Part shown: one piece after another, positions 41,031 to 49,441 of the stretch
Position numbering within the stretch: position 1 is the stretch's first letter
How the letters are laid out: each line of letters begins with the position of its first letter
Source of the DNA: Spirochaetales bacterium
GTDB lineage: Bacteria > Spirochaetota > Spirochaetia > Treponematales > UBA12059
Direction of reading: 5' to 3'
Length of the DNA: 64,000 nucleotides
Assembly: GCA_016928955.1 (NCBI GenBank)
Contig: JAFGJV010000027.1
Span: forward strand, 1-64,000
The notes under the pieces: generated by a model
Seen by the model: the letters and a program-made list of their open reading frames with translations, nothing else
What the model was told of the DNA's origin: nothing
Database searches by the model: none
Translations under genes and position numbers: made by a program

Positions 41031-42944
41031 TCAGTACACGCTGAACGCGGTCGTGGCCGTGCTTCCTGTAAAGCCGGTCATGCTGGTGGTAGCCCTGACC
41101 GAGTACGTGCCCACGGGGGTGTAGTAGCTGGTGCTCAGCGTCCAGGTGACCACGCCGCTCGAGTTGGTTGTCTTGGTGGTGCTCATGGTGGTGCCGTTGG
41201 GCTTGGTCAGCGTGATGTTGACCGTGGCGCCGTACAGCAGGGCGTTGGTGTCGGTGCGGCGTACCGTCGCGGTGATGTACACGTAGGATCCGCGGGAGTA
41301 GGACGTCCGGTTGGTGGTAACCACGGTGCTGGTGCCCACGGTGCCGGTGGCCTGGATCTTGAAGCTGGTGCTGGCGGTGGAACCGTCGTAGCCGCTCATG
41401 GTTGTGGACGCTGTCAGGCCGTAGGTGCCCACCGCCGTGCTCGTGGTGGTGGTATAGGTCAGCGTGGCCACGCCGGATGTGTTGGTGGTTGCGCTGCCTG
41501 AGGCCGTGCTGCCCGAGGGCGTGGTCAGGGTGACCGCTACCGTGGCGCCGGACAGGGCGTAGCCGTCCTGGTCCTTGACCGTGGCCGTGATGGTCACTAC
41601 CTCGCCGGGCGCGTAGATGGCCTTGTTGGTGTTGAGCGTGGTGGTGGTGTAGTAGTCATCGGGCGGGGGCTCGGTGCCGCCGCCAAGGGCCGCCTGGACG
41701 GCTGCGTACGCGTTGACAATGCCGGAACCGTAATACGTGGCGCTGCCCGCGTAGGTGGCGGTGTCCATGAGTATGCTGGTCACCTCGGCCACGCTGATGG
41801 ACGGGTTGGCCGAGCGTATCAGGCCCACGACGCCTGCCACGTGCGGGGTGGCCATGGACGTGCCGGACATGGTGGTGTACGAGTCGCCGGGCTTGCAGCT
41901 GTAGATGTTGGAACCGGGCGCCATGACGTCAAGGCCGGTGCCGTAGTTGGAGTAGTAGGCCCTGGCTCCGGTGGAGTCCACCGCGCCGACCGCGATGACG
42001 CCCGGGTAGGCCGCGGGGTAGGAAATGGTGCTGGCGTTGTCGTTGCCGGACGCAGCCACCACCACGGTGCCCTCGGATACCGCGAAGGAGCACGCGTCGG
42101 CCATGGCGCTGTTGTAGCCGCCGCCGCCGAGGGACATGTTGATCACGTCAGCGCCGATTTCCGCGGCGTAGATGATGGCCGCGGTGATGTCGTCGGTTGA
42201 GCCGGAACCTTCGTCGGTCAGTACCTTGACTGGGACCAGCTTGCCTATCTGCATGACGCCGGAAACCACACCGTAGCTGGCTATGGTGCCCGCCACGTGG
42301 GTGCCGTGGCCATGGCCGTCCATGAAGGTGGTGCCGGTGTAGCTCTTGCCCAGGCCGGTGTCCACATAGTTCTGCAGGGCGTCATGGGTGTAGTCGATGC
42401 CGGTATCCAGCACGGCCACGATGGTGGATGACGAGCCGCCTTCCACGGTCCAGGCCTCGGGGGCATGGATCATCTCGTAGTGCCATTCCTGGCTGGGGTG
42501 CATGGTGGTGGCGTACAGGGTATCGTTGGGCTCCACGTAGCGCACCGCGAGTCCTTCGGCTTCCAGCACGGCCTTCAAGGCCCGTACGGCCTCGGCCTGG
42601 TCCGGGAAGTCCTTCTTGGAATACTCGTAGGTGTACACGTGTCCCATTCTGGCGACGACGCGGGCGGTGAAATCAGGATCCGCAGACACTGCCGAGCGGC
42701 TGAGCGCGCCGTCGGTCAGGGCGTTAACGATCCTGAACTGGCCGCCAGACTCCGTTGAGCGGGCACGGGCGGTGACAGAGGCTTCCGGCGCCTCGGCTAT
42801 GTCGTTCTCGAGGGACACGATCAGCTGGCCAGCGTCAGCGGCGGGTACGCCGGAGACAGGGGCATTGGCGACGGTTCCGAAGGGGTCGCCGCATCCGGCC
42901 AGAAGCACGGCCAGACAGGCAACACACATGAACAAACGTTTCAT
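41031..42944 (-). CDS. subtilisin-like serine protease lipoprotein
   Basis: The 637-aa protein starts at ATG 42944 (AGGAG upstream) with a lipoprotein signal (LLAGC, Cys at about 18). A propeptide-like region to about residue 150 precedes the S8 catalytic domain with the triad in VLDTGID, GHGTHVAG and GTSMATPHVAG, plus the oxyanion Asn in ASGNDN. Two immunoglobulin-like repeats of about 95 residues, rich in Thr and Ser (both containing SGATVAVTL or YGATVNITL and ending VGTYxxxATTSMxG), make up the C-terminus. It is probably anchored at the cell envelope and cuts peptides outside the cytoplasm. Confidence 0.92.
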   Translation of the reverse strand: MKRLFMCVACLAVLLAGCGDPFGTVANAPVSGVPAADAGQLIVSLENDIAEAPEASVTARARSTESGGQFRIVNALTDGALSRSAVSADPDFTARVVARMGHVYTYEYSKKDFPDQAEAVRALKAVLEAEGLAVRYVEPNDTLYATTMHPSQEWHYEMIHAPEAWTVEGGSSSTIVAVLDTGIDYTHDALQNYVDTGLGKSYTGTTFMDGHGHGTHVAGTIASYGVVSGVMQIGKLVPVKVLTDEGSGSTDDITAAIIYAAEIGADVINMSLGGGGYNSAMADACSFAVSEGTVVVAASGNDNASTISYPAAYPGVIAVGAVDSTGARAYYSNYGTGLDVMAPGSNIYSCKPGDSYTTMSGTSMATPHVAGVVGLIRSANPSISVAEVTSILMDTATYAGSATYYGSGIVNAYAAVQAALGGGTEPPPDDYYTTTTLNTNKAIYAPGEVVTITATVKDQDGYALSGATVAVTLTTPSGSTASGSATTNTSGVATLTYTTTTSTAVGTYGLTASTTMSGYDGSTASTSFKIQATGTVGTSTVVTTNRTSYSRGSYVYITATVRRTDTNALLYGATVNITLTKPNGTTMSTTKTTNSSGVVTWTLSTSYYTPVGTYSVRATTSMTGFTGSTATTAFSVY

Positions 42945-43001
42945 GAGAACTCCTAACTTTGTCAAAGAATCTGCCGCCGGCGGGCCCGCGCTGTCGGACA
43001 A

Positions 43002-43121
43002 GGGGCATCGTCAACCCAAATTAGTAACATGTCAAGTTATTTTTGAATCGCTATTCTTCTAGAAAAATTCGGAGATGACGATTTTGTTCGCCGGTCGCCG
43101 CCAGGAGAGCCCATAAAAAAA
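43002..43121. other. intergenic region upstream of the subtilase gene
   Basis: No gene. On the minus strand a TTGACA hexamer lies about 95 bp before the subtilase start, but no good -10 follows at 16-18 bp. The right end holds the T-run of the microcompartment operon terminator. Confidence 0.35.
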
Positions 43122-43144
43122 CGTCCGGCCGCAGTGGCCGGACG
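43115..43144 (-). terminator. terminator of the microcompartment operon
   Basis: CGTCCGGCC/GGCCGGACG forms a perfect 9-bp stem (43144-43136 with 43130-43122) around GCAGT-complement loop and is followed on the minus strand by seven T (43121-43115). It lies 30 bp after the deoC stop. Confidence 0.85.
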
Positions 43145-43174
43145 CATGCAAGCGGAACCACAAACCCGCGTTTT

Positions 43175-43966
43175 TCAGTACGCCGAACTGCCCGCCTGGC
43201 CGCTCACAATGGCCACTCCCGAGCTGGTGCCCAGTCGGTTGGCCCCCGCGCGTATCATGGCAACGGCGTCCTCAAAACTGCGTACGCCTCCGGAAGCCTT
43301 GACGCCCATGTTCGGCCCCACGGTCCTTCTCATCAGGGTGATATCGGCAACGGTCGCCCCGCCCTTGGAAAAGCCGGTGGATGTTTTCACAAAATCCGCG
43401 CCTATGTCCTTGGCCAGCTGGCAGGAAAGCACCTTCTCCTCCTCGGACAAAAGGCAGGTTTCCAGGATCACCTTGAGCACAACGCCGGGCCTGCACGCGC
43501 GTCGCACGGCCAGCATGTCCTCCCGCACGGCCTTGATGTTCTTGGCCTTCATGGCGCCTATGTTCATCACCATGTCTATCTCGTTGGCGCCGTTGGCTAT
43601 GGCGTTGCGCGCCTCCAGGCCCTTGGTCCGGCTATCCATGGCTCCCAGCGGGAAACCGACCACGGCGCACACCTTGACGCCGCTGCCGCCCAGGCGCCTC
43701 GCGCAGTGTTCCACCCATTGAGAATTGACGCACACGGAATAGAAGTGGTGCTTGGCCGCCTCGTCGCACAGGGTATCTATCTGCTCCACGGTGGCCTCGG
43801 GCTTGAGGAGGGTGTGGTCTATGTATTTGGGCAGGTCGGACGGGAGTATGGCGTCTGCCGACGACTGCTGGGCCACTGACGCGTTGGGTGCGGCGGCCGG
43901 AGCCTGGGTCGTCATCCGGCTCATCACTTCCTCTACGATTTTCTGTATGATCTGGTTCTGGTCCAT
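43175..43966 (-). CDS. deoC: microcompartment-targeted deoxyribose-phosphate aldolase
   Basis: The 263-aa enzyme has an N-terminal amphipathic helix ([14 protein letters not shown], residues 5-18) and an Ala/Gln-rich linker before the aldolase barrel, the usual form of an encapsulation peptide. The DeoC core shows DHTLLKP, the Schiff-base Lys in FVKTSTGFS and the second Lys in VKASGGVR. It splits 2-deoxyribose 5-phosphate into glyceraldehyde 3-phosphate and acetaldehyde. The acetaldehyde would be oxidised inside the shell by the operon's aldehyde dehydrogenase. Last gene of the operon; its ATG shares a base with the rpiB stop. Confidence 0.92.
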   Translation of the reverse strand: MDQNQIIQKIVEEVMSRMTTQAPAAAPNASVAQQSSADAILPSDLPKYIDHTLLKPEATVEQIDTLCDEAAKHHFYSVCVNSQWVEHCARRLGGSGVKVCAVVGFPLGAMDSRTKGLEARNAIANGANEIDMVMNIGAMKAKNIKAVREDMLAVRRACRPGVVLKVILETCLLSEEEKVLSCQLAKDIGADFVKTSTGFSKGGATVADITLMRRTVGPNMGVKASGGVRSFEDAVAMIRAGANRLGTSSGVAIVSGQAGSSAY

Positions 43967-44457
43967 CAGTCGCTCGCGCCTCCACGCTCCAAAGCCATTA
44001 TCTTGTTGATGCGGACGATGTGCCTGCCGCCCTCAAAGCGGGTGGCCAGCCACACGCGCGCCAGCTCGGCCAGCACGTCCGGACTGTGTAGGGGGCCGCC
44101 CAGGGTCAGCACGTTGGCGTTGTTGTGCTCCCGGCTGTTGACCACGGTCTTGAGGTCGTAGCACAGGGCCGCCCTGATGCCGCGCATCTTGTTGGCCGCC
44201 ATGCACGAGCCTATTCCCGCGCCGTCCAGGATGATGCCGCGCTCGCAGTCGCCGCTCTTCACCTTGCGGCACACGGCCGCCGCTATGTCCGGGTAATCCA
44301 CCTTGTCCGTGCCAAAGGTGCCCACGTCAACCACGCGGTAGCCCAGGATCTCTAGATACCTGGCCAACATGTCCTTCTGCCCAACGGCGCCATGGTCGGC
44401 GCCTATGGCCACGCTCCGAACCGTGTCCTCGGGCGCGCCCGCGGCCGTGTCGCTCAT
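43966..44457 (-). CDS. rpiB: ribose-5-phosphate isomerase B family protein
   Basis: The 163-aa protein has the RpiB landmarks: [11 protein letters not shown] near residue 18, the loop [20 protein letters not shown] with the catalytic-type Cys, and [14 protein letters not shown]. It interconverts aldose and ketose pentose 5-phosphates. A short N-terminal extension (about 12 residues) is not clearly an encapsulation helix. It overlaps the preceding BMC-P gene (ATGA) and deoC. With deoC it defines the sugar-phosphate class of microcompartment loci. Confidence 0.9.
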   Translation of the reverse strand: MSDTAAGAPEDTVRSVAIGADHGAVGQKDMLARYLEILGYRVVDVGTFGTDKVDYPDIAAAVCRKVKSGDCERGIILDGAGIGSCMAANKMRGIRAALCYDLKTVVNSREHNNANVLTLGGPLHSPDVLAELARVWLATRFEGGRHIVRINKIMALERGGASD

Positions 44458-44735
44458 TCCTTCACCTCGATGTCTATGCGGTCTATGATGCCGCAGATGG
44501 CGGTGCGCACGGTCACGGCGCCTTCGTCGCCGATCACGGCGCGCGCGGAGCCGCCTTCGTCCACCACCAGCACCAGGTCGCCTACGCCGGCCTGGACCCC
44601 GTCCACGGCCAGCACGGGCTTGCCCCTGGGCGAGCCGGCGGCGTCCACGGGCTGGACCATGAGGAGTTTGCGACCCAGGTAGTGCGGATGCTTCTCCGTT
44701 GCCACCACGCTGGCCGTCACGCGTCCGGCCGTCAT
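44454..44735 (-). CDS. BMC-P shell vertex protein (EutN/CcmL family), copy 4
   Basis: The 93-aa protein follows the EutN/CcmL pattern: N-terminal GRVTASVVATEKH, LLMVQPVD, LAVDGVQAGVGDLVLVV and the terminal AICGIIDRID. Pentamers of this family cap the vertices of microcompartment shells. It overlaps both neighbours by ATGA, so it is co-translated. It differs clearly from the other three copies. Confidence 0.88.
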   Translation of the reverse strand: MTAGRVTASVVATEKHPHYLGRKLLMVQPVDAAGSPRGKPVLAVDGVQAGVGDLVLVVDEGGSARAVIGDEGAVTVRTAICGIIDRIDIEVKE

Positions 44736-45010
44736 TCCCGGCCTCCCGCGTTCACCGCGTCAACCACGCCCAGGATGGCGGCGTCACCGGGGTTGAACCA
44801 GCCGTTTGGATTGGCCTGCGCCGCTTCCTTGCCCGACTCGTATATCACCGTGTCGCCTTCCCCTGCCCGGGCCGTATCCCAGGCAACCAGAGCGGGGCCA
44901 CAGTCCTTGCCCGCCTCGTCCACCGGCTGGACAAGCAAAAGCTTGAGTCCGTCAAAGCAGGCCAGTTTGTGCGTGCTGACCACGCGGCCTATCACCTTGC
45001 CCAGTTTCAT
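44732..45010 (-). CDS. BMC-P shell vertex protein (EutN/CcmL family), copy 3
   Basis: The 92-aa protein has the family pattern (GKVIGRVVSTHKL, LLLVQPVD, GDTVIYESGKEAA, AILGVVDAVN). It lies 10 bp after the aldehyde dehydrogenase gene and overlaps the next vertex gene. The region around the fifth strand (NPNGWFNPGD) is specific to this copy. Confidence 0.88.
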   Translation of the reverse strand: MKLGKVIGRVVSTHKLACFDGLKLLLVQPVDEAGKDCGPALVAWDTARAGEGDTVIYESGKEAAQANPNGWFNPGDAAILGVVDAVNAGGRE

Positions 45011-45020
45011 GCCGCCGCCC

Positions 45021-46526
45021 TCACACGATCCGGAACGCGTCCACTAGGGTACAACGGCGCTCGCGCGTAAACGTGCGCGGACGCGTGATGCCGTCACCGG
45101 TGGGGCTGGCTATGGTGAAGGACGTGTGCCCGGCGCCGCCGTAGCCCAGGCCCGCCACGCAGGGTCCGTTCTTGACGAACAGCGAGCAGTCCATGGCTCT
45201 GGCCATGCGCGACAATTTCTCAACGTCGTGGGAGTGCATCATGGCCGTGTGGCGGTAGCCGTGCTCGACAACCACCGCAAAGTCTATGGCCTCGTCCACG
45301 TTCTTCATGCGGACCAAGGGCAGGACGGGCATCAGCTGCTCGGTCCACACCAGGGGATGGTCCCTGCCAACTTCCATAAGGAGTATTTTGGCGCCGTCCG
45401 GCACCTGCACGCCCGCGGCCCTGGCTATATCGGCGGGCGCCTTGCCCACCCAGGCCTTGTTGGGCGCCCCGTCCTTGCCCGGTCCGCCCGGCTCGGCTAT
45501 GACCAGCCGGGTCACGGCGTCAATCTGGGCGCCCGTGAGCTCGAAGGCGCCATTTTTCTTCATTTCATCCTTGAGCCGGTCGGCTATGCTTTCCACGGCC
45601 AGGACTTCCTTCTCGCATATGCACACAATGCCATGGTCAAAGCCGGCGCCGGCAACAATGTCCCTGCCGGCCTTCACGAGGTCGGCCGTCTGGTCGACCA
45701 CGCAGGGCGGATTGCCCGGACCTGCGCATATGGACTTGCGCCCGCTGCCCATGGCAGCCCTGACCACGGCCGGGCCGCCGGTGACCACCAGGAGCTGTAT
45801 GCCGGGATGCTTCATCAGTTGGCCGGCCGTTTCCAGCGTGGGCTCGGCCACGGCGCACAGGAGGTCGCGCGGGCCACCCTCTGCCATGATGGCCTCGTTG
45901 AGCATGCCGATCAGCCGGTTGGATATGCCCTTGGCGTTGGGATGCACGTTGAACACCACAGTGTTGCCCGCGGCTATCATGCCTATGGCGTTGGACACGA
46001 TGGTTGCTATGGGATTGGTCATGGGCGTTATGGTGCCTATGACGCCCCAGGGCGCAAGCTCTGTGAGCGTGAGCCCGTGCTCGTCCGTGCGCACCCAGGG
46101 TTCCACGTCCTCCACGCCCGGCGTCTTTTCAGCCGCCAGCGTGTTTTTGGCCATTTTGTCCGTCACGTTCCCCAGGCCCGTCTCGGCCACGGCCTGGGTG
46201 GACAGGTCGCGGTTGTTCCACGCTATGACGCGGCGCATGGCGTCCAGGCAGGCCTTGCGCTTGCCAAGGGGCAGGGCCACAAGCTCGCGCTGGGCCACCG
46301 CCGCCGCCGCCACGGCCGCGTCAACGCTCCCGTATATGCCGGGCCGCGAGCCGGCCGGGGCGGCCTGAACCGCGGGAGCCAGCGCAGGGGCTGGCTGGGC
46401 CGGGGCGGCCTGCGTCTGGGCGGCCGGAGCCGCCTCTGATCCGGACTGCGCCAACAGCGCACGGATATCCGGACTCTGGAGAACCTGCTCGGCTATCTTT
46501 CGTATCTCGTCAGCCAAATCAGCCAT
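45021..46526 (-). CDS. CoA-acylating aldehyde dehydrogenase of the microcompartment
   Basis: The 501-aa enzyme is placed at ATG 46526 (GGGAG upstream); an ATG at 46553 overlaps the preceding gene. Residues 1-22 form a probable encapsulation helix (DEIRKIAEQVLQSPDIRALLAQ), then a Pro/Ala-rich linker of about 40 residues, then the PduP/EutE-type domain: TPMTNPIATIVSNAIG, SICAGPGNPP and the catalytic Cys in GIVCICEKEV. It oxidises an aldehyde, here probably acetaldehyde from DeoC, with NAD and CoA to acyl-CoA. Confidence 0.93.
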   Translation of the reverse strand: MADLADEIRKIAEQVLQSPDIRALLAQSGSEAAPAAQTQAAPAQPAPALAPAVQAAPAGSRPGIYGSVDAAVAAAAVAQRELVALPLGKRKACLDAMRRVIAWNNRDLSTQAVAETGLGNVTDKMAKNTLAAEKTPGVEDVEPWVRTDEHGLTLTELAPWGVIGTITPMTNPIATIVSNAIGMIAAGNTVVFNVHPNAKGISNRLIGMLNEAIMAEGGPRDLLCAVAEPTLETAGQLMKHPGIQLLVVTGGPAVVRAAMGSGRKSICAGPGNPPCVVDQTADLVKAGRDIVAGAGFDHGIVCICEKEVLAVESIADRLKDEMKKNGAFELTGAQIDAVTRLVIAEPGGPGKDGAPNKAWVGKAPADIARAAGVQVPDGAKILLMEVGRDHPLVWTEQLMPVLPLVRMKNVDEAIDFAVVVEHGYRHTAMMHSHDVEKLSRMARAMDCSLFVKNGPCVAGLGYGGAGHTSFTIASPTGDGITRPRTFTRERRCTLVDAFRIV

Positions 46527-46537
46527 GCTTGCTCCCG

Positions 46538-46828
46538 TCACACCTGTTTCCACACGTAGCGGCCGCCCTGGTCTATGGCGTCAACGATGGCTACCACCAG
46601 CGTGTCCATGGGCCGGTCTGCGGTGCCGTCCGTCCAGCGGCAGGAACTGCCTTGGGTAAGCAGGACCAGCTGGTCCCGCGCCGCGCCGACCAGGTCCAGG
46701 GCCACGAGGAATTCCCCGCGGCCCTTGCCCGCCTGGTCGCAGTCCTCCACTAGGAGGTAGCGCGCGTCCTTTAGGCCGTCCGCCCGGACGGTGCCCACCA
46801 CGGTGCCGCTCACCCGCGCCAGGGTCAT
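46538..46828 (-). CDS. BMC-P shell vertex protein (EutN/CcmL family), copy 2
   Basis: The 96-aa product has LARVSGTVVGT, LLVEDCD, FLVALDLVGAARDQLVLL and the terminal VVAIVDAID. It overlaps the upstream copy by 4 bp. The SSCRWTDGTADRP segment carries the pore-side loop and differs from its neighbour. Confidence 0.88.
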   Translation of the reverse strand: MTLARVSGTVVGTVRADGLKDARYLLVEDCDQAGKGRGEFLVALDLVGAARDQLVLLTQGSSCRWTDGTADRPMDTLVVAIVDAIDQGGRYVWKQV

Positions 46829-47127
46829 GCTTCCTGGCCTTTCGAGTAGGTCAGCGTGCCGTCCTTCTCTATCTGGTCGACTATGGCGATGATCGTGGCG
46901 TCGGACGGCTTGCCCTTGGTGGCCTCGGTCATGCGCGCGCTTGAGCCGGTCACGTAGAACACGATCTCGCCCGAGTTGGCGCCCACGGCGTCCACGGCCA
47001 CCACAAAGTCTCCCTTGCCCGCAAGCCCGGCCGGCTCGATCCTCTCCAGGAGGAGGAGGCGCTGGCCTTCCATGGACGGGCTTTTGTGCGTGGACACCAC
47101 CGTGCCCTTGACGCGCGCCAGTTGCAT
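46825..47127 (-). CDS. BMC-P shell vertex protein (EutN/CcmL family), copy 1
   Basis: The 100-aa product is the most typical of the four: LARVKGTVVSTHKSPSMEG, LLLLERIEP, VAVDAVGANSGEIVFYVTGSSAR and the terminal IIAIVDQIE. It follows the BMC-H gene by 12 bp and is co-translated with copy 2. Confidence 0.9.
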   Translation of the reverse strand: MQLARVKGTVVSTHKSPSMEGQRLLLLERIEPAGLAGKGDFVVAVDAVGANSGEIVFYVTGSSARMTEATKGKPSDATIIAIVDQIEKDGTLTYSKGQEA

Positions 47128-47139
47128 GCTCGGTATCCC

Positions 47140-47445
47140 TTATTTCTTGGCCGGAGCCGGCTTCCTGCCCAGGGGCAGGGCCGCGTCCACGGCCTCGTGC
47201 GGCCTGGGTATCACGTGGGTGGACACCACCTCGCCCACCTTCTCGGCGGCGCGGGCGCCAGCGTCCACGGCAGCCCTGCAGGCCGCCACGTCGCCGCGCA
47301 CGATGGCGGTCACGTAACCGCCGCCGGTGCGCTCGTGGCCCACCAGGTCCACCTTGGCGGCCTTGACCATAGCGTCGGCCGCCTCGACCATGGCGGCAAA
47401 GCCGCGGGTTTCTATCATCCCAAGAGCGTCGTTCATCTCTGCCAT
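47140..47445 (-). CDS. BMC-H hexameric shell protein, copy 2
   Basis: The 101-aa protein is a single BMC domain ([30 protein letters not shown], then [23 protein letters not shown], ending [11 protein letters not shown]-like [11 protein letters not shown]). Hexamers tile the facets of the shell. It is nearly identical to the 97-aa copy at 48146 but has a Lys/Pro tail (PAPAKK), a recent duplication with a specialised end. Confidence 0.93.
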   Translation of the reverse strand: MAEMNDALGMIETRGFAAMVEAADAMVKAAKVDLVGHERTGGGYVTAIVRGDVAACRAAVDAGARAAEKVGEVVSTHVIPRPHEAVDAALPLGRKPAPAKK

Positions 47446-47500
47446 ATTCCTGTCTCCCCTGTTTTATGCCGGCGGATCCGATGCGCCCCGCCGGGCCGCC

Positions 47501-48142
47501 TCAGATGCGGCCGCCCTTGGCCTCTACCACGCGGCCGGATATGTCGCCGAGCCGCGCCTCTACCACCTTGCGGGCCTCTATGACCTCGGCCTCGTCGCCC
47601 GCTATGTACACCCGCCCAAAGGCGCCGAAACCGACCACCTCGATGATGTTCACGTCCGACGTCTTTTCAGCCTCGTTGGCCGCGTAGTACGCGTAACCGG
47701 CCGGCTCAACCTCGAGCACGTACAGCGTGTCGCCGCGGAGCACCATGTTGCCGTGGCGCACCTTGTTGATCAGCTGGGCGTGATGGTCGGACACGTTCTT
47801 GATCAGCTGGCTGGTCAGGATGCGCGGCTTAAGCCGGTTGTCCTCGGTCATGCCCAGCTCGCGCAGGACGGCCTCGCCCGCCATCCGGGCGTCGCCCTGG
47901 TTGTCCGAGTGGACCTCCAGGAGCCCGTACGCGCGCTCCACGATCTGGAGGCCGGGCGTCACGTTGGTGGCCTTGAGAGCCACGTCGGTCAGGCGGTTGA
48001 TCTCGATGCCGGGCGCTATCTCGATGATGCAGCAGGCCTGCATGCCCACCGGGTAGTAGCCCTTGGAAATGGTGGCAATGAAGGACGCGTTCTGGAGCTG
48101 GAGGGAGTCCAGGAACACGTAGGTGCGAAGGTCTATGGCCAT
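47501..48142 (-). CDS. BMC-T trimeric shell protein (tandem, permuted BMC domains)
   Basis: The 213-aa protein holds two BMC-like domains. The first (LRTYVFLDSLQLQNASFIAT, NRLTDVALKATNVTPG, VERAYGLLEVHS) appears circularly permuted. The second runs through ILTSQLIKNVSDHHAQLINK to VGFGAFGRVYIAGDEAEV. Such trimers form pseudohexagonal tiles, some with gated pores for larger molecules such as cofactors. It lies between the two BMC-H genes, 3 bp after the first. Confidence 0.85.
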   Translation of the reverse strand: MAIDLRTYVFLDSLQLQNASFIATISKGYYPVGMQACCIIEIAPGIEINRLTDVALKATNVTPGLQIVERAYGLLEVHSDNQGDARMAGEAVLRELGMTEDNRLKPRILTSQLIKNVSDHHAQLINKVRHGNMVLRGDTLYVLEVEPAGYAYYAANEAEKTSDVNIIEVVGFGAFGRVYIAGDEAEVIEARKVVEARLGDISGRVVEAKGGRI

Positions 48143-48145
48143 GGC

Positions 48146-48439
48146 TTACGCGTCCTTCCTGCCCAGCGGCAGGGCGGCGTCCACGGCGTTGTGCGGCCGC
48201 GGAATCACGTGCGTCGATACCACCTCGCCCACCTTCTCGGCCGAGCGTACGCCCGCGTCCACGGCGGCGCGGCAGGCTGCCACGTCTCCCCGGATGATGG
48301 CCGTTACGTAGCCGCCGCCGGTCTTCTCGTACCCCACCAGGTCCACCTTGGCGGCTTTGACCATGGCGTCAGCGGCTTCCACCATGGCGGCAAAACCCTT
48401 CGTCTCGATCATACCGAGAGCGTCCATACTCTCCGACAT
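48146..48439 (-). CDS. BMC-H hexameric shell protein, copy 1
   Basis: The first gene of the operon encodes a 97-aa single BMC domain ([37 protein letters not shown], then [13 protein letters not shown]). It has an ideal ribosome site (GAGGAGG) and, as the main facet protein, is probably the most abundant product. It differs from copy 2 in only a few positions over the shared part. Confidence 0.94.
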   Translation of the reverse strand: MSESMDALGMIETKGFAAMVEAADAMVKAAKVDLVGYEKTGGGYVTAIIRGDVAACRAAVDAGVRSAEKVGEVVSTHVIPRPHNAVDAALPLGRKDA

Positions 48440-48498
48440 GTTTCCTCCTCATGGTACCCGCTGCCTGGGGCCGCGGCCATCTTTCAGCGTTATAGGGT

Positions 48499-48527
48499 AT
48501 TGTAGGTACAGCGATGTTATATGTCAA
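48499..48527 (-). promoter_or_regulatory. promoter of the microcompartment operon
   Basis: On the minus strand TTGACA (48527-48522) and TACAAT (48504-48499) are exactly 17 bp apart, a near-consensus sigma-70 type promoter, about 55 bp upstream of the first shell gene. Confidence 0.75.
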
Positions 48528-48567
48528 GCATTTTGGCGCTTATTTGTTATTATTTTAACATCCATGC

Positions 48568-48596
48568 TTGTCAAAGCTGTGGTTCTCTTATACGAT
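48568..48596 (+). promoter_or_regulatory. promoter of the deoR-type regulator gene
   Basis: TTGTCA (48568-48573) and TACGAT (48591-48596) are 17 bp apart, 50 bp upstream of the regulator start codon. The -35 hexamer lies within the right arm of the operator-like inverted repeat. Confidence 0.6.
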
Positions 48597-48646
48597 GTTT
48601 CCGTGAAAACCATAACGCCGGCGGCCGCCCTCTACAAGAGGGCGGT

Positions 48647-49429
48647 ATGACCCGGACCGAGCGCCTGGCTCGCATACTTGCCATCCTCGAGGAACACAAG
48701 GCATCCACCGTGCCCGAGCTGGCCGGGGAACTGGACGTGTCGCACATGACCGTGCGCCGCGACCTGGTGAGCCTGGTGGACGACGAACGGGTCAAGATAC
48801 TCCACGGCAGCGTCATCCTCCACCCCAAGAGCGACTCGCGGAGCGTGGACAGCTACTATTCGCTGATAGCGGCGGGATCCCTGCACCGCAAGCAGAAACG
48901 GGCCATAGGCGCCCTGGCGGCCAGCCTGGTCGAGCCTGACGACGCGCTGATCATAGACTCGGGGTCCACCACCGAGTACCTGGCCAAGGAACTGCCGTCG
49001 GACCGGCCCTACTCCGCCCTCAGCTACTCGCTGAACGTCCTGTCGGAAACCGTCAGGCGGAAAAACTGCCGGACCCTGTTCGCCGGCGGCGTGTTCCACG
49101 ACAACACCCTGATGTTCGAAGGCCCGGAAGCCCTGGACATGATCAGGCGCTACCGGGCCAGCAAGGCCTTCATATCGTCGGCCGGCCTGTCAGCGCAGTT
49201 CGGCGTCACCTGCATGAACCCCTACGAGCGCGAGACCAAGCTGGCCGTCATGCAGTCTTCGTTAAGGAAAATACTCCTGGTCGACTCGTCCAAATTCGGC
49301 GTGGTGCGTTCCGAGTGGTTCGCAAACCTGTCCGACTTTGACGAGCTGGTCACCGATTCCAGCCTGGGTGACGATGACGAGACCATCATCCGGGGCATGG
49401 GCATCCGCCTGCACATAGCCCGGGTGTAG
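48647..49429 (+). CDS. DeoR-family transcriptional regulator
   Basis: The 260-aa protein starts at ATG 48647. It has an N-terminal DeoR winged helix (ERLARILAILEEHKASTVPELAGELDVSHMTVRRDL) and the DeoR C-terminal sugar-phosphate sensor (ALIIDSGSTTEYLAKEL, ETKLAVMQSS, LLVDSSKFG). Members sense phosphorylated sugars. Being divergent from an operon with deoC and rpiB, it probably represses the microcompartment until deoxyribose 5-phosphate or a related sugar phosphate appears. Confidence 0.9.
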   Translation: MTRTERLARILAILEEHKASTVPELAGELDVSHMTVRRDLVSLVDDERVKILHGSVILHPKSDSRSVDSYYSLIAAGSLHRKQKRAIGALAASLVEPDDALIIDSGSTTEYLAKELPSDRPYSALSYSLNVLSETVRRKNCRTLFAGGVFHDNTLMFEGPEALDMIRRYRASKAFISSAGLSAQFGVTCMNPYERETKLAVMQSSLRKILLVDSSKFGVVRSEWFANLSDFDELVTDSSLGDDDETIIRGMGIRLHIARV

Positions 49430-49441
49430 CGCCGGGCGACG

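Larger units (their letters stand above)
48440..48646. promoter_or_regulatory. divergent control region of the microcompartment operon
   Basis: The inverted repeat TGTCAAGCA (48522-48530) and TGCTTGTCA (48565-48573; 8 of 9 paired) spans 52 bp. Its left arm overlaps the leftward -35 box and its right arm overlaps the rightward -35 box, so a bound repressor could shut both promoters. The DeoR-type protein encoded at 48647 is the obvious candidate. The leftward leader of about 55 nt is GC-rich. Confidence 0.6.

Noticed and set aside
45126-46439. A 437-codon plus-strand frame opposite the aldehyde dehydrogenase
   Set aside because: Antisense shadow without motifs; the minus strand encodes a complete dehydrogenase.
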